Shown here: piece by piece, positions 1 to 11,399 of the stretch
Position numbering within the stretch: position 1 is the first letter of the stretch
Layout: every line of letters starts with the position of its first letter
Source of the DNA: Branchiostoma lanceolatum
Taxonomy: Eukaryota; Chordata; Leptocardii; Amphioxiformes; Branchiostomatidae
Assembly (NCBI RefSeq): GCF_035083965.1
Contig: NC_089724.1
Span: 6,364,501-6,428,500, forward strand
Length of the DNA: 64,000 nt
Reading direction: 5' to 3'
Notes under the pieces: generated by a model
Databases searched by the model: none
Told to the model about the DNA's origin: nothing
What the model saw: only the letters and a program-made list of their open reading frames with translations
Made by a program: the position numbers and the translations under genes

Positions 1-193
1 AAGGCAAATTTTACAGACACTAGGGCAGTGTTTCAGGCACGCCACATCTGTTCCCATTACTCCTACAACTTGACTAAGCTGTCAACAGCTTAAAAGTGCC
101 ACCTGGTGAACCAAGATGAAACTGCATGCAGCTGTCTACAAGGAAGACCTGTACAGCCTGACCTGCCTTTTAGGACTGTTTCAAAAATCTTAC

Positions 194-345
194 TGTCTGA
201 AGGTTCAAGCCAAAAAAGGGATGTTTCGATAAAAAGGGATGAATCAATGGACCTAACACATTGATAAACTTCAACTTGTCAACGGACTCAATGCTAGTGA
301 AATTCTTATCAATCATATCGCCGCAAGTAACAATTCCAAGGAACA
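194..345 (-). CDS. Exon 4 of unrecognised gene
   Basis: This 152-nt exon follows acceptor CTTTTCAG and precedes donor GTAAGA. Two bases finish the split codon, then 50 residues run from FLGIVTCGDM to FFGLNLQT, ending in phase 0. Confidence 0.62.
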
Positions 346-2313
346 CTGAAAAGTAATCCTGTTCTCTTATGTAAAACATTTCCATTTATCCCAAACTTTA
401 TTCATCAAACTCAAAGCCAACAGCTAGCAGCTGGAAAATTTTGCGTTAAAACAAGCATGATCACCTCTCAGTCTCCATTGACACCTTTTGTCTTTCAAAT
501 TCTGTTGCAATTTTTTTTCAAATGCACATGTTGTGCATGTAGAAATTACCCTGGTTTCCAGGATCTGAAAACATGTAAGTTTTACTGAGCCAGAAAGAGG
601 TAAATTTTTAAAATTACGACTGTAGTGCAGTGTATCATTACATTAGCTTGTGTTATTCACCTGAAACAACTCTAAGGCCATTAAAACTTCCCAATCCAGT
701 TTCTTGAGACAAGTTAAGAGAAACTTTTGTCTTAGGCCCGGGATCTGCATAATTTGATCCTTTGTTCTATCCATTCCATGTGTATGCAGGACCGAATCGT
801 AAATGACAGTCTGAATATAAATTTCGCAAGTTAATTCTTGTGGCCTCTTTCTATTGAGACTTTCTGGGTCAGGCTGACGGAGTTATCTGGGAGTTCAAAC
901 CAAGTTCAAGTTGAAGTGAAGGAACACCACCCAGTGATCTACAACTACAAAGCACTAGACTGCCCTCACAAGCCTAGAATCACGATCCAGTAAAGGGATG
1001 AGCGGCCTAAATTGGAACACGACCTTCCTACCTGGCCGAATGGATCTACTCCACAGGGAAATGACCTACCGACAATAGATTTCGGCCATTTTATGCAAAT
1101 TAGCAATTTTGCGACAGACCGGAAAATGGCGTCCCATTTGGCCCATTCAAACTTCCCACCAAACTGGAATTAGTAGAATAAGTTCTCTTCGTGGTACGCA
1201 TTTAGAATTTATATCAAATTGTAGGTAGATTTGTCATAAACATGATGGCGAAAACCGCACGGGGGTACCATTGAGAGGTAAGCTCAGACACGTCCGAAGA
1301 GTTGTAATACATTTAGATATGAAGTTCTGATGTGACCTCGCGACCTCGTGTGATTTTGCGACAAAAGCGAAATTACGGCCCGAAGCTGCCGGGAGCTTAC
1401 TTTAAGATGGAAATTTCACATATATATTTAAATATATATTATTGTGAGCTGCCGCGAGCAAATGTGACATAGGCGCGCTATTGTTAATGTTTCCCTGTGT
1501 ACTCTACTCTACTCTACTCTCTTGAATTTACCGTTGAGCATGAATGCAATTTGCCAGGGTCCTCCCATGAAGACCCTCGTGAATTAAGTGTCAAATCTAG
1601 AGTAGAGTTCTTCCACAAGGTAGGAACTCTTGTCTAGTTTCCAGTGTGGGCCAACTTTCAGTCAGCTAGCTTCCCTGTCATCTTAGGTTTCTGTCGAAAT
1701 CTACATCAAACCATGAATCCACACATGATATACCCAGAAGATACCTTCAGGATAAATCATAGCAAGAATCTTAGTCTGAGTTTGTAGCTACTTCAAACTA
1801 TGGTTCGTAAGCACTTGCTGTGGAAGTTTTAGAAACTTTAATCCCCATCATCCATGCAAACCTTTCCGAACATGGTCTGTCAAAAACCAGGGTGGTGCCG
1901 GGGTTATGTCTTCCCGTTACACATATTTTATACCACGTATCTCATACTTCAAACCACCGTGCGCCTAAAATAGTCGGATGAAAACTAAGATACGAAAACC
2001 AAACACAACAAAGGCCATGAAAATTTGATGGAAACACAGAAAAAGCACATTTTTGACGAGCGATGTGACAAGAAGACAAGCGTACCGGCACGCGTGCACG
2101 CCGTGCAGTGGGAACAAAGCCCCACGCGCGCCCCACTTCAAACACGTTCCCCAACTTAACCAGCAATAATCTACCGCATCCTTTTCGACAGAAATGTTAA
2201 CAAACGTACAAAGAATTATTTTCCTAGAGTGGAACTTCTCTGAACGGTAAATTCGGTGAATATTTTCGCCAAGAAATCAGCAAAATCACTCTTACCTCCA
2301 TTTGTTCCGCCAT
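194..2313 (-). CDS. Unrecognised multi-exon gene, 5' portion (runs off left edge)
   Basis: Four exons are read on the minus strand: 2313-2296, 810-661, 564-465 and 345-194. Exon 1 has a good start context (AAAATGGCGG) and encodes MAEQME before GTAAGAG. Exon 2 encodes 50 residues, exon 3 encodes 33 codons plus one base, and exon 4 begins with the two bases that complete that codon. All joins keep one open frame, and acceptors end in TTCAG or TTTTCAG, which makes chance unlikely. The roughly 140 residues visible look soluble and helix-rich (for example KFLLTCLKKLDWEVLMALEL). There is no signal peptide, membrane segment or motif I can name. The last donor (GTAAGA at 193) shows the gene continues to the left. 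An alpha-solenoid protein is possible but this is only a guess. An additional exon inside the large first intron cannot be excluded. Confidence 0.62.
465..564 (-). CDS. Exon 3 of unrecognised gene
   Basis: This 100-nt exon follows acceptor ATGTTTTCAG and precedes donor GTGATC. It starts ILETRVISTC, carries three cysteines and ends in phase 1, which the next exon completes. Confidence 0.58.
661..810 (-). CDS. Exon 2 of unrecognised gene
   Basis: This 150-nt exon lies between acceptor TTATATTCAG and donor GTGAATAA and is phase 0 at both ends. It encodes 50 residues starting TVIYDSVLHTHG and ending MALELFQ. Confidence 0.62.
811..2295. other. Large first intron of the unrecognised gene
   Basis: I see no supported exon here. 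It contains a short (TCTAC)n run near 1500 and a GC-rich patch at about 2060-2150. Confidence 0.4.
2296..2313 (-). CDS. Exon 1 of unrecognised gene
   Basis: Six codons (MAEQME) in a strong start context are followed directly by the donor GTAAGAG. The exon ends in phase 0. Confidence 0.5.
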
Positions 2314-2700
2314 TTTGTACCACGTGCTTGATGAAGAATGTGCCAACATCATAAGTAGGGGGTAACCCTAAAATATTTATATTTTCACATCAACCTATTC
2401 TCGACAAAATACCAAAATGTGATATATTTCCTATGTAGTATAATATTTACCATGGTGATGAAAAGTATTTAACATATTGTTTTATTAATAATGGGTTAAT
2501 CTATAAATATTACTTCACTTTGTATTTCTGAGCTGTTGAAATCGTCTGATGGCCTTTGTTGACCCTATATTTCCCAGGATGCACTGCGCCCCATTTCAAC
2601 TTTCCCATTTAGCAAATCTTTGTTTACAGTCCGGGTTGAACATATTTACGTTCTCTTTGTGAAGTGTTGTCGCACTTGTCGGGCCTCACAGCAGACAAAA
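2314..2700. promoter_or_regulatory. Probable promoter region, possibly bidirectional
   Basis: This segment lies immediately upstream of the minus-strand start codon at 2313. On the plus strand a non-coding stretch ends in AGACAAAAGTGAGTAC at about 2693-2708, which looks like a 5'UTR exon donor (GTGAGT at 2701). No TATA box is obvious. That this second transcript belongs to the tetraspanin 13 kb away is only one possibility. Confidence 0.25.
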
Positions 2701-5690
2701 GTGAGTACAATACGTACAGATTAATCTTTTTTGATAGTTCTGTTAAGGTGACATATTGGGGAAGCGCGACATAAGGTGTTGTAGTTAGTGTTGTTTTGCA
2801 GACGACGTGATATGAATAGAAAATGCCCCTCCCACTTTTAATAGTGTTAGCCGCCTTTTCTTTTAACAGTAGACCCTCGTGGATTTCTACTTTAAATGTT
2901 TTCAAAGTTATTGACAAAGTTAGATCGATTTAGATATAGAGGATAGAAAACTTGTGATGAGAGAGAAAGGTTTTAAAGTCGCTGCAAAAGGCCGTTTTGG
3001 AGGGAAACGGTTTTTGGAAGAAGTGGCTGTGGAACTAGTGAGTCAGAAATAATTGAACCACTCCTGCGGAAGGGAGGGAGTAGATACGAGAGAAATGTTC
3101 AGTTCAACATCTGTTCTCTGATTTTATCAAGCACACATCATTTTTTCTCTTTTCTGTCTGCATTGCATTTGATGCTTGTATTGATGAATTGACCCACATT
3201 CTCTGTCAAAAACAGCACAAAACGTTAATTAACCTTTTTTTTATTCTGAATGTTTTAGACATGATTTTGAAAGGAAATGAAAATAGATAAGTTGAAACCA
3301 TTCTAGTACTTCAATGCCTTTGCAAGAGTTGACTCAATACCATAGTTGTTATTTTCTACTACTGGTAACCCAATTGTGTTTTGTGCCAATTTTCCTTATG
3401 TACTTTACTGCCATCATTATGCACAGTACTTTGATTGATCCAATGGTGTGCTATATTCCAACAGAGACCATTAGTGAGATTGGTTCCATGGTTAGAGATC
3501 ACCACATGTGTGGGGAACCTTGAACAGGGCACAGCTGAAGGCCTGTGGTATTCAGCGTGGAGTTAGTCATGCTACGAATAACTGACATTCTTGTACCCAG
3601 AATGTGGGGGATGTTGGTTTGGGTGCGGAATGATTTTCTTGGAATCTTCCATTCAAAATTACAGGCACAACTTTTTCTTTTATTTGTGGATGTTACTAAA
3701 TATCATATAGAAATGGGACATCAGTGTCAGATCCAGGGCTTTAACCTTTAGCACACTGAAGTAGCCGTTTGGCACCAAATTCCCCATTGGTTACAGAGTT
3801 AGGCAGCAGGGAGAAGGTTAAAAACAAGCTTCTCATTTCTGTTGAGCCACTAGTTTCTGCAGACTGGGAAACCTTATTCTTATTTGGGCAAGAAAAGGGG
3901 ATTTGTAATAAAAATGTCTTAGAATCAGCCCGTGATAAACCACTAGTACTACTAGTAGTAGTAGTAGTTCTTTCACCAAATGTAATATGGGCCATAAACT
4001 AAAGTAACTGAGTGATCCAAGGTACAAAAACAAGCTTCTTTGAATGACATCATCACCCAACACTGTGTTAACAATGGTCAGACCTTGTCATACAGCACAA
4101 GTGCTTATTTGGTGTCCGTTCCAGTTCACTGGCAATCCTTGAGCCAGGCCGACTTTGACATTTGTTTTTCCACCCACGGGTTGTCTTAAGTTTCCACCTA
4201 CAACTTCCTGTACAGGCCTGACTGTCAGCCGACACTTTTGTTGTGGTTCAAAACTAATACCCTCAATCAGTGCACCTAAATTATGTTAAAACTAAAAGGT
4301 AACGTTTCAAAACCCACCTTTAATTTTGTTTTCAACAGACCGAGTTTCCATCTTGAAGTCAATCAGTTTCTTCATCTTTTTATGTCAACAATTCTTTCAA
4401 GCTTTCTTCTGGCTGTCTTAGATAATACCCTGTAAAAGGTCATTTCCTACCTAAAACTTACAACATAATCACTGTCTAAACCTTTGACGTTAATCGTAGG
4501 AGTTTGAAATATATCATAAATCATTTTGTAACCCAGAATGTCCAGTTTTACCTCAGTAACGTAATGTCTTTGGACATACCCATTCACGTACAGTGTTATC
4601 TAAGCCATAAACATATGGAGGTGGCTTGTAACATGCCCCAGCTGAACCTAAAGCACTTAGGAGAAATCCAGAACGTGACTATTTTATGTACTCTGTAGGA
4701 CACCCTGGGCCCTACACTACACAGTAGCCACCACCCCCCTGTACCCTGGAGTGACTCCATCCATGTTTGACATTCTTGTTTGGTCTCACAACAAAACTGT
4801 TGTCTGACAGATAAAAGCAGCAGGTTCTAGTTAACCAGGCCTGTCAGGACCTAGAACACTTCCAGAGATAGCGTCTTGATGTCTTCTCCAGATTTCTCTC
4901 CACAAAGAAAAGAAATCTGTACTTGATGCTTACAAATCATACATAGAACTTTTATCTCTCAAGTTGAAAGGATGGTAAGACTAAGAAAACTGTAGTGCAC
5001 TACACATTTCTTATTGATGATTTCAAGAGATTAACAGCATTGTCATATCTTCCTTGCATTTAGTGACGTCACCATGGTTAACGTTACTTGTATAAAGCCT
5101 GAGATACATGTATATCAATGAACATCAAGGAATAATAAAGTTTATTGCATATTCATGCCCCATTGGGGCTAAATGCAGTTACATAGAAGTTAGATACAAG
5201 AGACTGATGCAGTAATAGTAAAACTGTTCTATGTTTTATCTTTACCTACACTTATATTTTACATGCATCTTCTCTCTTCTTTTTTCCATTACATCGTATA
5301 TAACAGATGACATTATAATATATATGAGAACATGTCATCCTTTGTAAGGTCACAGTACATATGTGTACTAATATATCCAAGACTTCACATAAGAAGCGAG
5401 ATCGGGGGTTCCGAAAGGTAAAACAGAGGACACACTGTTGTTAAATGTTTGCGAAGCCCACGTGGACATGTGGGCATGTTTGTACAACAAACGTCAGCTC
5501 AAACACAAACTTCTTTTCAAATAGTTACAAAACATCTTCCTGTGAAATACTGGTCACTACACAGAAGCCTCCCACACAGGCTCCAAAGACCCGAATAACA
5601 TGTATTGTGGACTGTATGCAGTGCGCCTTACTTTAAGAATAACAGTGAAATACTATCCCTACTGTAGATCTAAGCCCACATACCTAGAGC
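2701..5690. other. Gene-free stretch
   Basis: No exon or long open frame is supported. A short TAG/TAC trinucleotide run lies near 3945-3968. An AATAAAG-like motif near 5135 resembles a retroelement or transcript 3' end, but nothing coding precedes it. Confidence 0.4.
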
Positions 5691-5694
5691 TTGT

Positions 5695-5960
5695 GTGGCG
5701 TGGAATGGTGGAGTGGCTAGGCTAGCAGACACCTGATCGTGAGGTCGTGGGTTCGATTCCTGGCATTTCTGGCTTATTGTATCCTTGGGAAAGACACATG
5801 ACAACTTTCCCCACTCCACAAAGGTCTAAAATGGGTACATGACTTTGTTAGGGCTCTGGTGGAAGGAGAGGGATGGGCTCCACCCTCTAAATCTAATACT
5901 GTGCTCTAGACACAGTAGATTAACACCCCCCACTAAATTTAGTCTTTACCTTACCTATAG
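5695..5960 (+). repeat. tRNA-derived SINE
   Basis: The head has a recognisable RNA polymerase III B box (GGTTCGATTCC) about 40 bases after an A-box-like TGGTGGAGTGGCTAGG. A non-tRNA body follows, ending in a pyrimidine-rich tail. The acceptor arms do not pair, so this is a SINE head and not a tRNA gene. Confidence 0.6.
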
Positions 5961-6432
5961 TTATAGTGCCTGCCTTCCACAACAATAGGGCAATATTTGT
6001 CTAAAATTGTAATTTTTTTTCCAGGAGATGGGTGGAAGAAGAAATGATGACAGGGCACAGTTATGAATGTTCACATTTAATTAACTCAACCTTTAAGTGA
6101 TTTGTCAGGGATCCCGAAACTTACTTAAACTAGTAAAACTAAAAAGACAAATTTCTAGTTGGATTGGACACTCTTCTGTGTTACACTGCCCCATGTGTAT
6201 TAGAAAGTAGCATTAGCAAGATAGGATCATCCCTTATCTTTGATTAATTAGATTACTTCCCATATCAGATTATAGAAGAGATTTGTGTGTTTTCTTGACC
6301 TGAAAAGCGACTGTGGGAGGTCTGGGGGCTCTATTCTCCCTCAGGATTCCTTTCTGTCAACTGCCCAAACATTTGATGTATGCCTGCTGACATACACTTG
6401 ACAGGTGTCAGTCAACAAAGCATGTGTCAAGT

Positions 6433-7230
6433 GTAGCTTTGTTTGTTTTGTGTGGCTTACCAGAAGAGGGAAATGCTAGTTTCCTGCCATCAAGTTTTCA
6501 AGGAAAAGCAGACATGGTCTAGTCTGAAAAAAGTCAGCATAGACCATCTGATGAAATAATCATCATTCGAAAAGTCATATTCTTTGCTTGCTTTGTGTGG
6601 CTTACCAGCAGTGGGAAATGGTGGTTTCCTGGGATATGTTAAGAACACATCAAGTTTTCAAGGAAAAGCAGACATGTTCTAGTCTGAAAAGTCAACAATA
6701 GACCAGATGAAATAATCATCATTCGAAAAGTCATATTCTTTGTTTGCTTTGTGTGGCTTACCAGATGTGGGAAATGGTGGTTTCCTGGGATATGTTAAGA
6801 ACACATCAAGTTTTCAAGGAAAAACAGACATGTTCTAGTCTGAAAAAAGTCAGCATAGACCATCTGATGAAATAATCATTTGAAAAGTCATATTCTTTGT
6901 TTGTTTTGTGTGGCTTACCAGAAGTGGGAAATGGTGGTTTCCTGGGATATGTTAAGAACACATCAAGTTTTTAAGGAAAAGCAGACATGTTCTAGTCTGA
7001 AAAGTCAACAATAGAGTTATAGACCAGATGAAATAATCATCATTTTGAAAAGTCATATTCTGTGTTTGTTTTGTGTGGCTTACCAGAAGTGGGAAATGGT
7101 GGTTTCCTAGGATATGTTTGAAACACATCAAGTTTTCAAGGAAAAACAGACATGTTCTAGTCTGAAAAAAACTTAGCATATCTAGCATATGAAATAATTC
7201 CCATTTTGAAAAGTCATATTCTTGGTTTCT
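6433..7230 (+). repeat. Tandem array, about 155-bp unit, five copies
   Basis: Each copy carries the block TTTGTGTGGCTTACCAG, at about 6448, 6593, 6750, 6906 and 7070, then ACATCAAGTTTT and a pair of GAAAAGTCA-like motifs. Open frames across it are by-products of the repeat. Confidence 0.8.
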
Positions 7231-7690
7231 CTGGTGCATATGAAATCATGAAGAGCTGCTAAAGGAAAACTGGCAAAATAATATCAAAGTGTTTTTGATT
7301 GTTTCATTCTTTTAATATAAACTACACTGTATGATATTAGTACTATTGTTTTACTGTTTTTCTAATCATTTATATACTATAAACCCAGTGGTAGTGACCG
7401 ATAAGTGGAACAATTTCCTCATTCTCAAATCTACTGATCACGGTTAAGATTACTACCATGTTTGAAAGTTAAACCTCTGCATAAGACTTCAGGAATGGTA
7501 ATGTATCAATGCTTAAATACAGCCCAGAAGGAGGATGTGGGTCTTAGGGACAATCTAATCTATATTTATTTACATAGATCCATTTTAGCCACACATTATC
7601 CTAATCTCATAATCCACACATTTAAACTAGGACTAGCATTTACATTAGAGCTTTCATGGAGAAGTTCTCAGAGAATGCTAGGTTGAATTA

Positions 7691-7849
7691 GACCCCATTC
7701 ATATCAAGCCTATCGTATTTATAGGATAAATTAAAAGATTTAACCGGTTAATTTAGCCGTCTATCTTTGCCCAATATGAACGCAAATTTGACCGGTTAAA
7801 TCTTTTAACTTATTCAACCAGCTATGATAATCTTGATATGAACAGGGTC
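7691..7849. mobile_element. Harbinger-like MITE, 159 bp, TTA duplication
   Basis: Inverted ends GACCCCATTCATATCAAG and CTTGATATGAACAGGGTC are flanked by TTA on both sides (7688-7690 and 7850-7852). The interior is itself palindromic around ACCGGTTAA. A TWA target duplication is typical of PIF/Harbinger; the superfamily call is inferred from that alone. Confidence 0.72.
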
Positions 7850-7852
7850 TTA

Positions 7853-9253
7853 CTGTATCCAGAAAATAACTGGATTTTTTTTGTGTGAACCTGTTCAGAA
7901 ATTCTTTGATCCATATGCCTTACATGACCTGAACATTAATAAAATTAAAAGTGGCAGTTGGGGTTGGCCTACATTTAAAAGTGAAAGTGTAATTCGTAGA
8001 AACACATGACGTATACCTGAATATATATCAGGTACTGGTCTCAACGTTTTATTTAGACAGCTTAGAGTTAGACTCCAGTTAGATTATAAGAACAATATGA
8101 CAATCATCTATCTAGAGATTGAATCATGTATCGTGTAGTCCCCTTTCACACCCTCCGATGTCGGGGCTACATACCACAAGTATACATGCAGTGATGTAAA
8201 CATGGCCCGGCAAACCGTCCCATGGCTTTATTTAGTAAAGTGTCATCCAAGCAAACTCAGGAATGTGTGCGAGACCAACAACAGAGGGCAGTGGGGAGGG
8301 GCTCAGCACTCGTGCCCTGTATTATAAGCATCTGAAAACAAGAAAATTATCGAATTAAAACCTAGTCGTCTTAACATGTTGCGAGAAATATATTTTCCTC
8401 ATAGCAGTGCGTAATTGATCTGATTCAAAGGTTATTCTTGTAGCTAGAAAAGGAAACCACAAGGAAAACAGGCTAGGATAAGTCAGAGTAGGATGTGATG
8501 ATACCCTGCACACCCCTTTGTCACTGAGATGGACTGTTCCTGACTACCATGATCTGTGCCGTTACATGTAGGTTTGACCCCTGGTGAATCGGGACCAAGA
8601 GCGCAGAGGGAATTGTCCAACAGTTCAGCTGATTTTTTAAGGAAAATTCAGGACTGCAGGTTCTGGCAAGTATGAACTATCTACGCATGATACATGTCGT
8701 AACGCTTATGATAGTTCCCCTTATCTAGCTGTAACATTGTCATGCAGTCAAATCAAATGTACGTACTAATTGATATAACACATGGCATGAAGTAAAAATA
8801 TTTTCATGGATGTTGTCCATCACATGTTGTCTATTCTAAAGTACATGTAGATAAATAAAATCCCTGTGATTTCTTAATTGTTTTATGATCTTAAACTTAT
8901 AATCAAGTCTAAAATAAGACACTCTTGCTAGTAACGTTATATCTGTATTCTGTTGATGGAGGTTATACAGTACTGTATATTTTATCTTTTTTGGACAGCT
9001 GAAAATGTTTTTTGCATTGTTTAGTGTAAGCATCTAGAAGTGCATGGAAAGCTATTTCTACAAACATGATGTCAATGGTACTTGCTTGTGATAGAAATAC
9101 TGAGAGAAATGGAGAACAGCAGCAGTAACAAGCTATGTCTGACATGTGACCTTGTCTTCAGTGAACCCAAACATTGTTAGATGGTATAATCACTGCCCAG
9201 TAGGTGAACCATGGTGAGATAGAACACTGGATAATCCAAACCACCTCTGTATA
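7853..9253. other. Gene-free stretch
   Basis: AT-rich sequence with only short chance open frames. I recognise no exon, RNA gene or element. Confidence 0.4.
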
Positions 9254-9255
9254 TA

Positions 9256-9428
9256 CTGTAAATGCAGAAATGTTAGCGGTGTTTTTATGTTCGCGGTTTT
9301 CGTGGTGACCTCTTTTCCAAAAAGCTGTTCCATATAATGTTTCAAACGCGAACTCAAAACCACCGCGAACGCTCCATTTTCTCCCTACCGCAAAATTAAG
9401 ATCCCCACGAACATTTCTGCATTTACAG
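9256..9428. mobile_element. Tc1/mariner-type MITE, 173 bp, TA duplication
   Basis: Perfect inverted ends CTGTAAATGCAGAAATGTT and its complement are bounded by TA on each side. No coding capacity. Confidence 0.75.
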
Positions 9429-9504
9429 TAACTTGTCTGGAGCTCTAACCAGCTTGTAGAAGTGAACTCTGAATGGACTTGACATTGGGGTTGAGTTTGA
9501 GGTT

Positions 9505-9785
9505 TTCCAAGGTTAATTTAAACCCTGTGGCGATTCTAGGAGATTTCTGAAATTCTTACATAGAGACATAGGGATTATTTTGTCGGAAAATCTTGAAAAG
9601 TTAAAACCAAAAGGAAGAAAATTCTGACTTGCTACTCAACCTAAGTACTGAGGTATTGCTAAGCTAATTCAAACCCTGTGGCAATTCTAGGAGATTTCTG
9701 AAAGTGGCACCTAGCTTCTTGGTTTATTTTTTTGTAGCAAAATCTTTACAAGTTGACACTATTAAAAACGAAGAAAATTCTAACT
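9505..9785 (+). repeat. Two tandem copies of a ~150-bp unit
   Basis: The sequence AAACCCTGTGGCRATTCTAG recurs at about 9520 and 9670. Each is followed by GAGATTTCTGAAA and, about 100 bases later, by GAAGAAAATTCT. Confidence 0.65.
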
Positions 9786-10676
9786 TGGTCCTTAATCTTT
9801 AACATTCACCTTGTTGAACAAGAAAAAGGTATGTCATTATTGTCATCCCTGAAGACAAGGAGGTCCATTTTTAACCTCCTTGCTGAAAATAAGGCAAGGG
9901 AAAAAAGGACTTTCACTTTTCCGTGGCTTCTTCCATTTGTAAGTTATTTCCTGTTCCAGTTGCCCAACCCTCTTCAGTTTTATCCCAGTGTTTGTTTGTG
10001 GTGTGGTTTCTTGTCTTAACTTTCTCAGCTGCCAGCCTTTGCTGAGGAATCCCAGATTAGTGTAGGTGCCCCATAATGAGATGTTATCAAGAACAGCCAG
10101 AGAAAATAACCACTGCCTTATCCCTCTCCTCTAATGAACCTGTCTTCTCTTATCTTGAAAGCTGTCCATCAACTTGAGATCCTTTAGCAGAGCCACCTTG
10201 TGAGATGTAAAAGTATTGCATGGTTGCTTAGATTACCATGCAATGTCAAGAAATTAAATTTCGTGTTCGATTTTGGTTGTAGATTATATGGAATGCTTCT
10301 GACATGAAGGGTTTTGAAGGGTTTTGATCTGGATAACGGAAAAACCTGCCCAGTCTGAAAAGAGGGTCTGTTCAGACAATTCCATGGAACATTGGTTGCC
10401 ATGGTGATGTTGGCGGAAGCCGAGCCTGGTGACCTTGCTAAACTCCTTCACAGTTAGAGGTCACAGACAGACACAGAGATGCCAGCCATTGTGTGTCGGA
10501 AAAACTGTGACCAACAATTTTTGCACAGCTGGTTTTCTGCATTTTGTGTGGGGGCGTGTTCGCAAAGGTTAGGGTTATTTGATTCAGAAAAGAGAGAGGG
10601 GACAAGATATCAAGTTTGGAGTCTTCCAACCTTTCAGAAAACTCTTATGTGTATAGATACTGTCCTGCATGTTTTA
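9786..10676. other. Gene-free stretch
   Basis: No supported coding sequence. Open frames of 60-97 residues lack family features and convincing splice signals. Confidence 0.4.
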
Positions 10677-11396
10677 GACCCCGTTCATACTAAATCGCGC
10701 AAATCGCGAAATCGCAAAATCGCCCTGAGTCGCATTCTTTCACACCAGGGGTCGAACGAGCGTGAGTTGTAAAATCGCGTCCAACAGCTTGATCAATGGC
10801 GGACGCGTTATTCGATTGTCACCACTCTTACTGTTGTGTTCAATGACCTTCTTGTACTTCATCTTGGGTTTTTTTTACCTTTGATAGTGCGGCATTACTT
10901 CCATGTTTTCGCGTATTTGGCCAACTCAGGCAGTCGCCACTTCAGCGTACACGCTCTGGTTTCGGTGGGATCCCTTGAGTTTCTTCTGAATCCCCACATC
11001 CCCGAAGATGGCCATCAGTACATGCGTTTTCGTCATTCCATACGGCAAAATCGCCGCCCGATTCTGACATATTTCCGCCGCATTCGGCGTAATATTCCAA
11101 CAAGCTAGGAGGTAGATGAACATCCTATAATGAGCGGAAAGACTGAATTTACAGATGACCCCTTGACCCATGACCAGGTCAATATGCAAAGTAAAGCGCC
11201 CAACGCGCATCAAGGCGATTTGGAGCGTTCATACTAAGTCGGAATGCAGGCAAATCGCGAGTAAACCACCCCCGGAGGTGGTTTCGCGGAAAGCGATTTC
11301 GGGCGATTTCAAATGCGATTTGGAGCGTTCATACTAAGCCACATTATCGCGATTTACGCGATTTCGCGATTTACGCGATTTAGTATGAACGGGGTC
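10677..11396. mobile_element. Harbinger-like non-autonomous element, 720 bp, TTA duplication
   Basis: Inverted ends GACCCCGTTCATACTAAATC and complement are flanked by TTA (10674-10676 and 11397-11399). The interior is rich in repeated CGCGATTT blocks, and GGAGCGTTCATACTAAG occurs twice near 11223 and 11323. The end sequence resembles that of the 159-bp element at 7691, so the two are probably related. No transposase frame is present. Confidence 0.78.
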
Positions 11397-11399
11397 TTA

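Noticed and set aside
5697..5770. Candidate tRNA gene
   Set aside because: Good A and B boxes but no paired acceptor stem; followed by a SINE body.
6433..7230. Possible CRISPR-like array
   Set aside because: Units of ~155 bp are repeated over their whole length with no unique spacers, in a eukaryotic genome; an ordinary tandem repeat.
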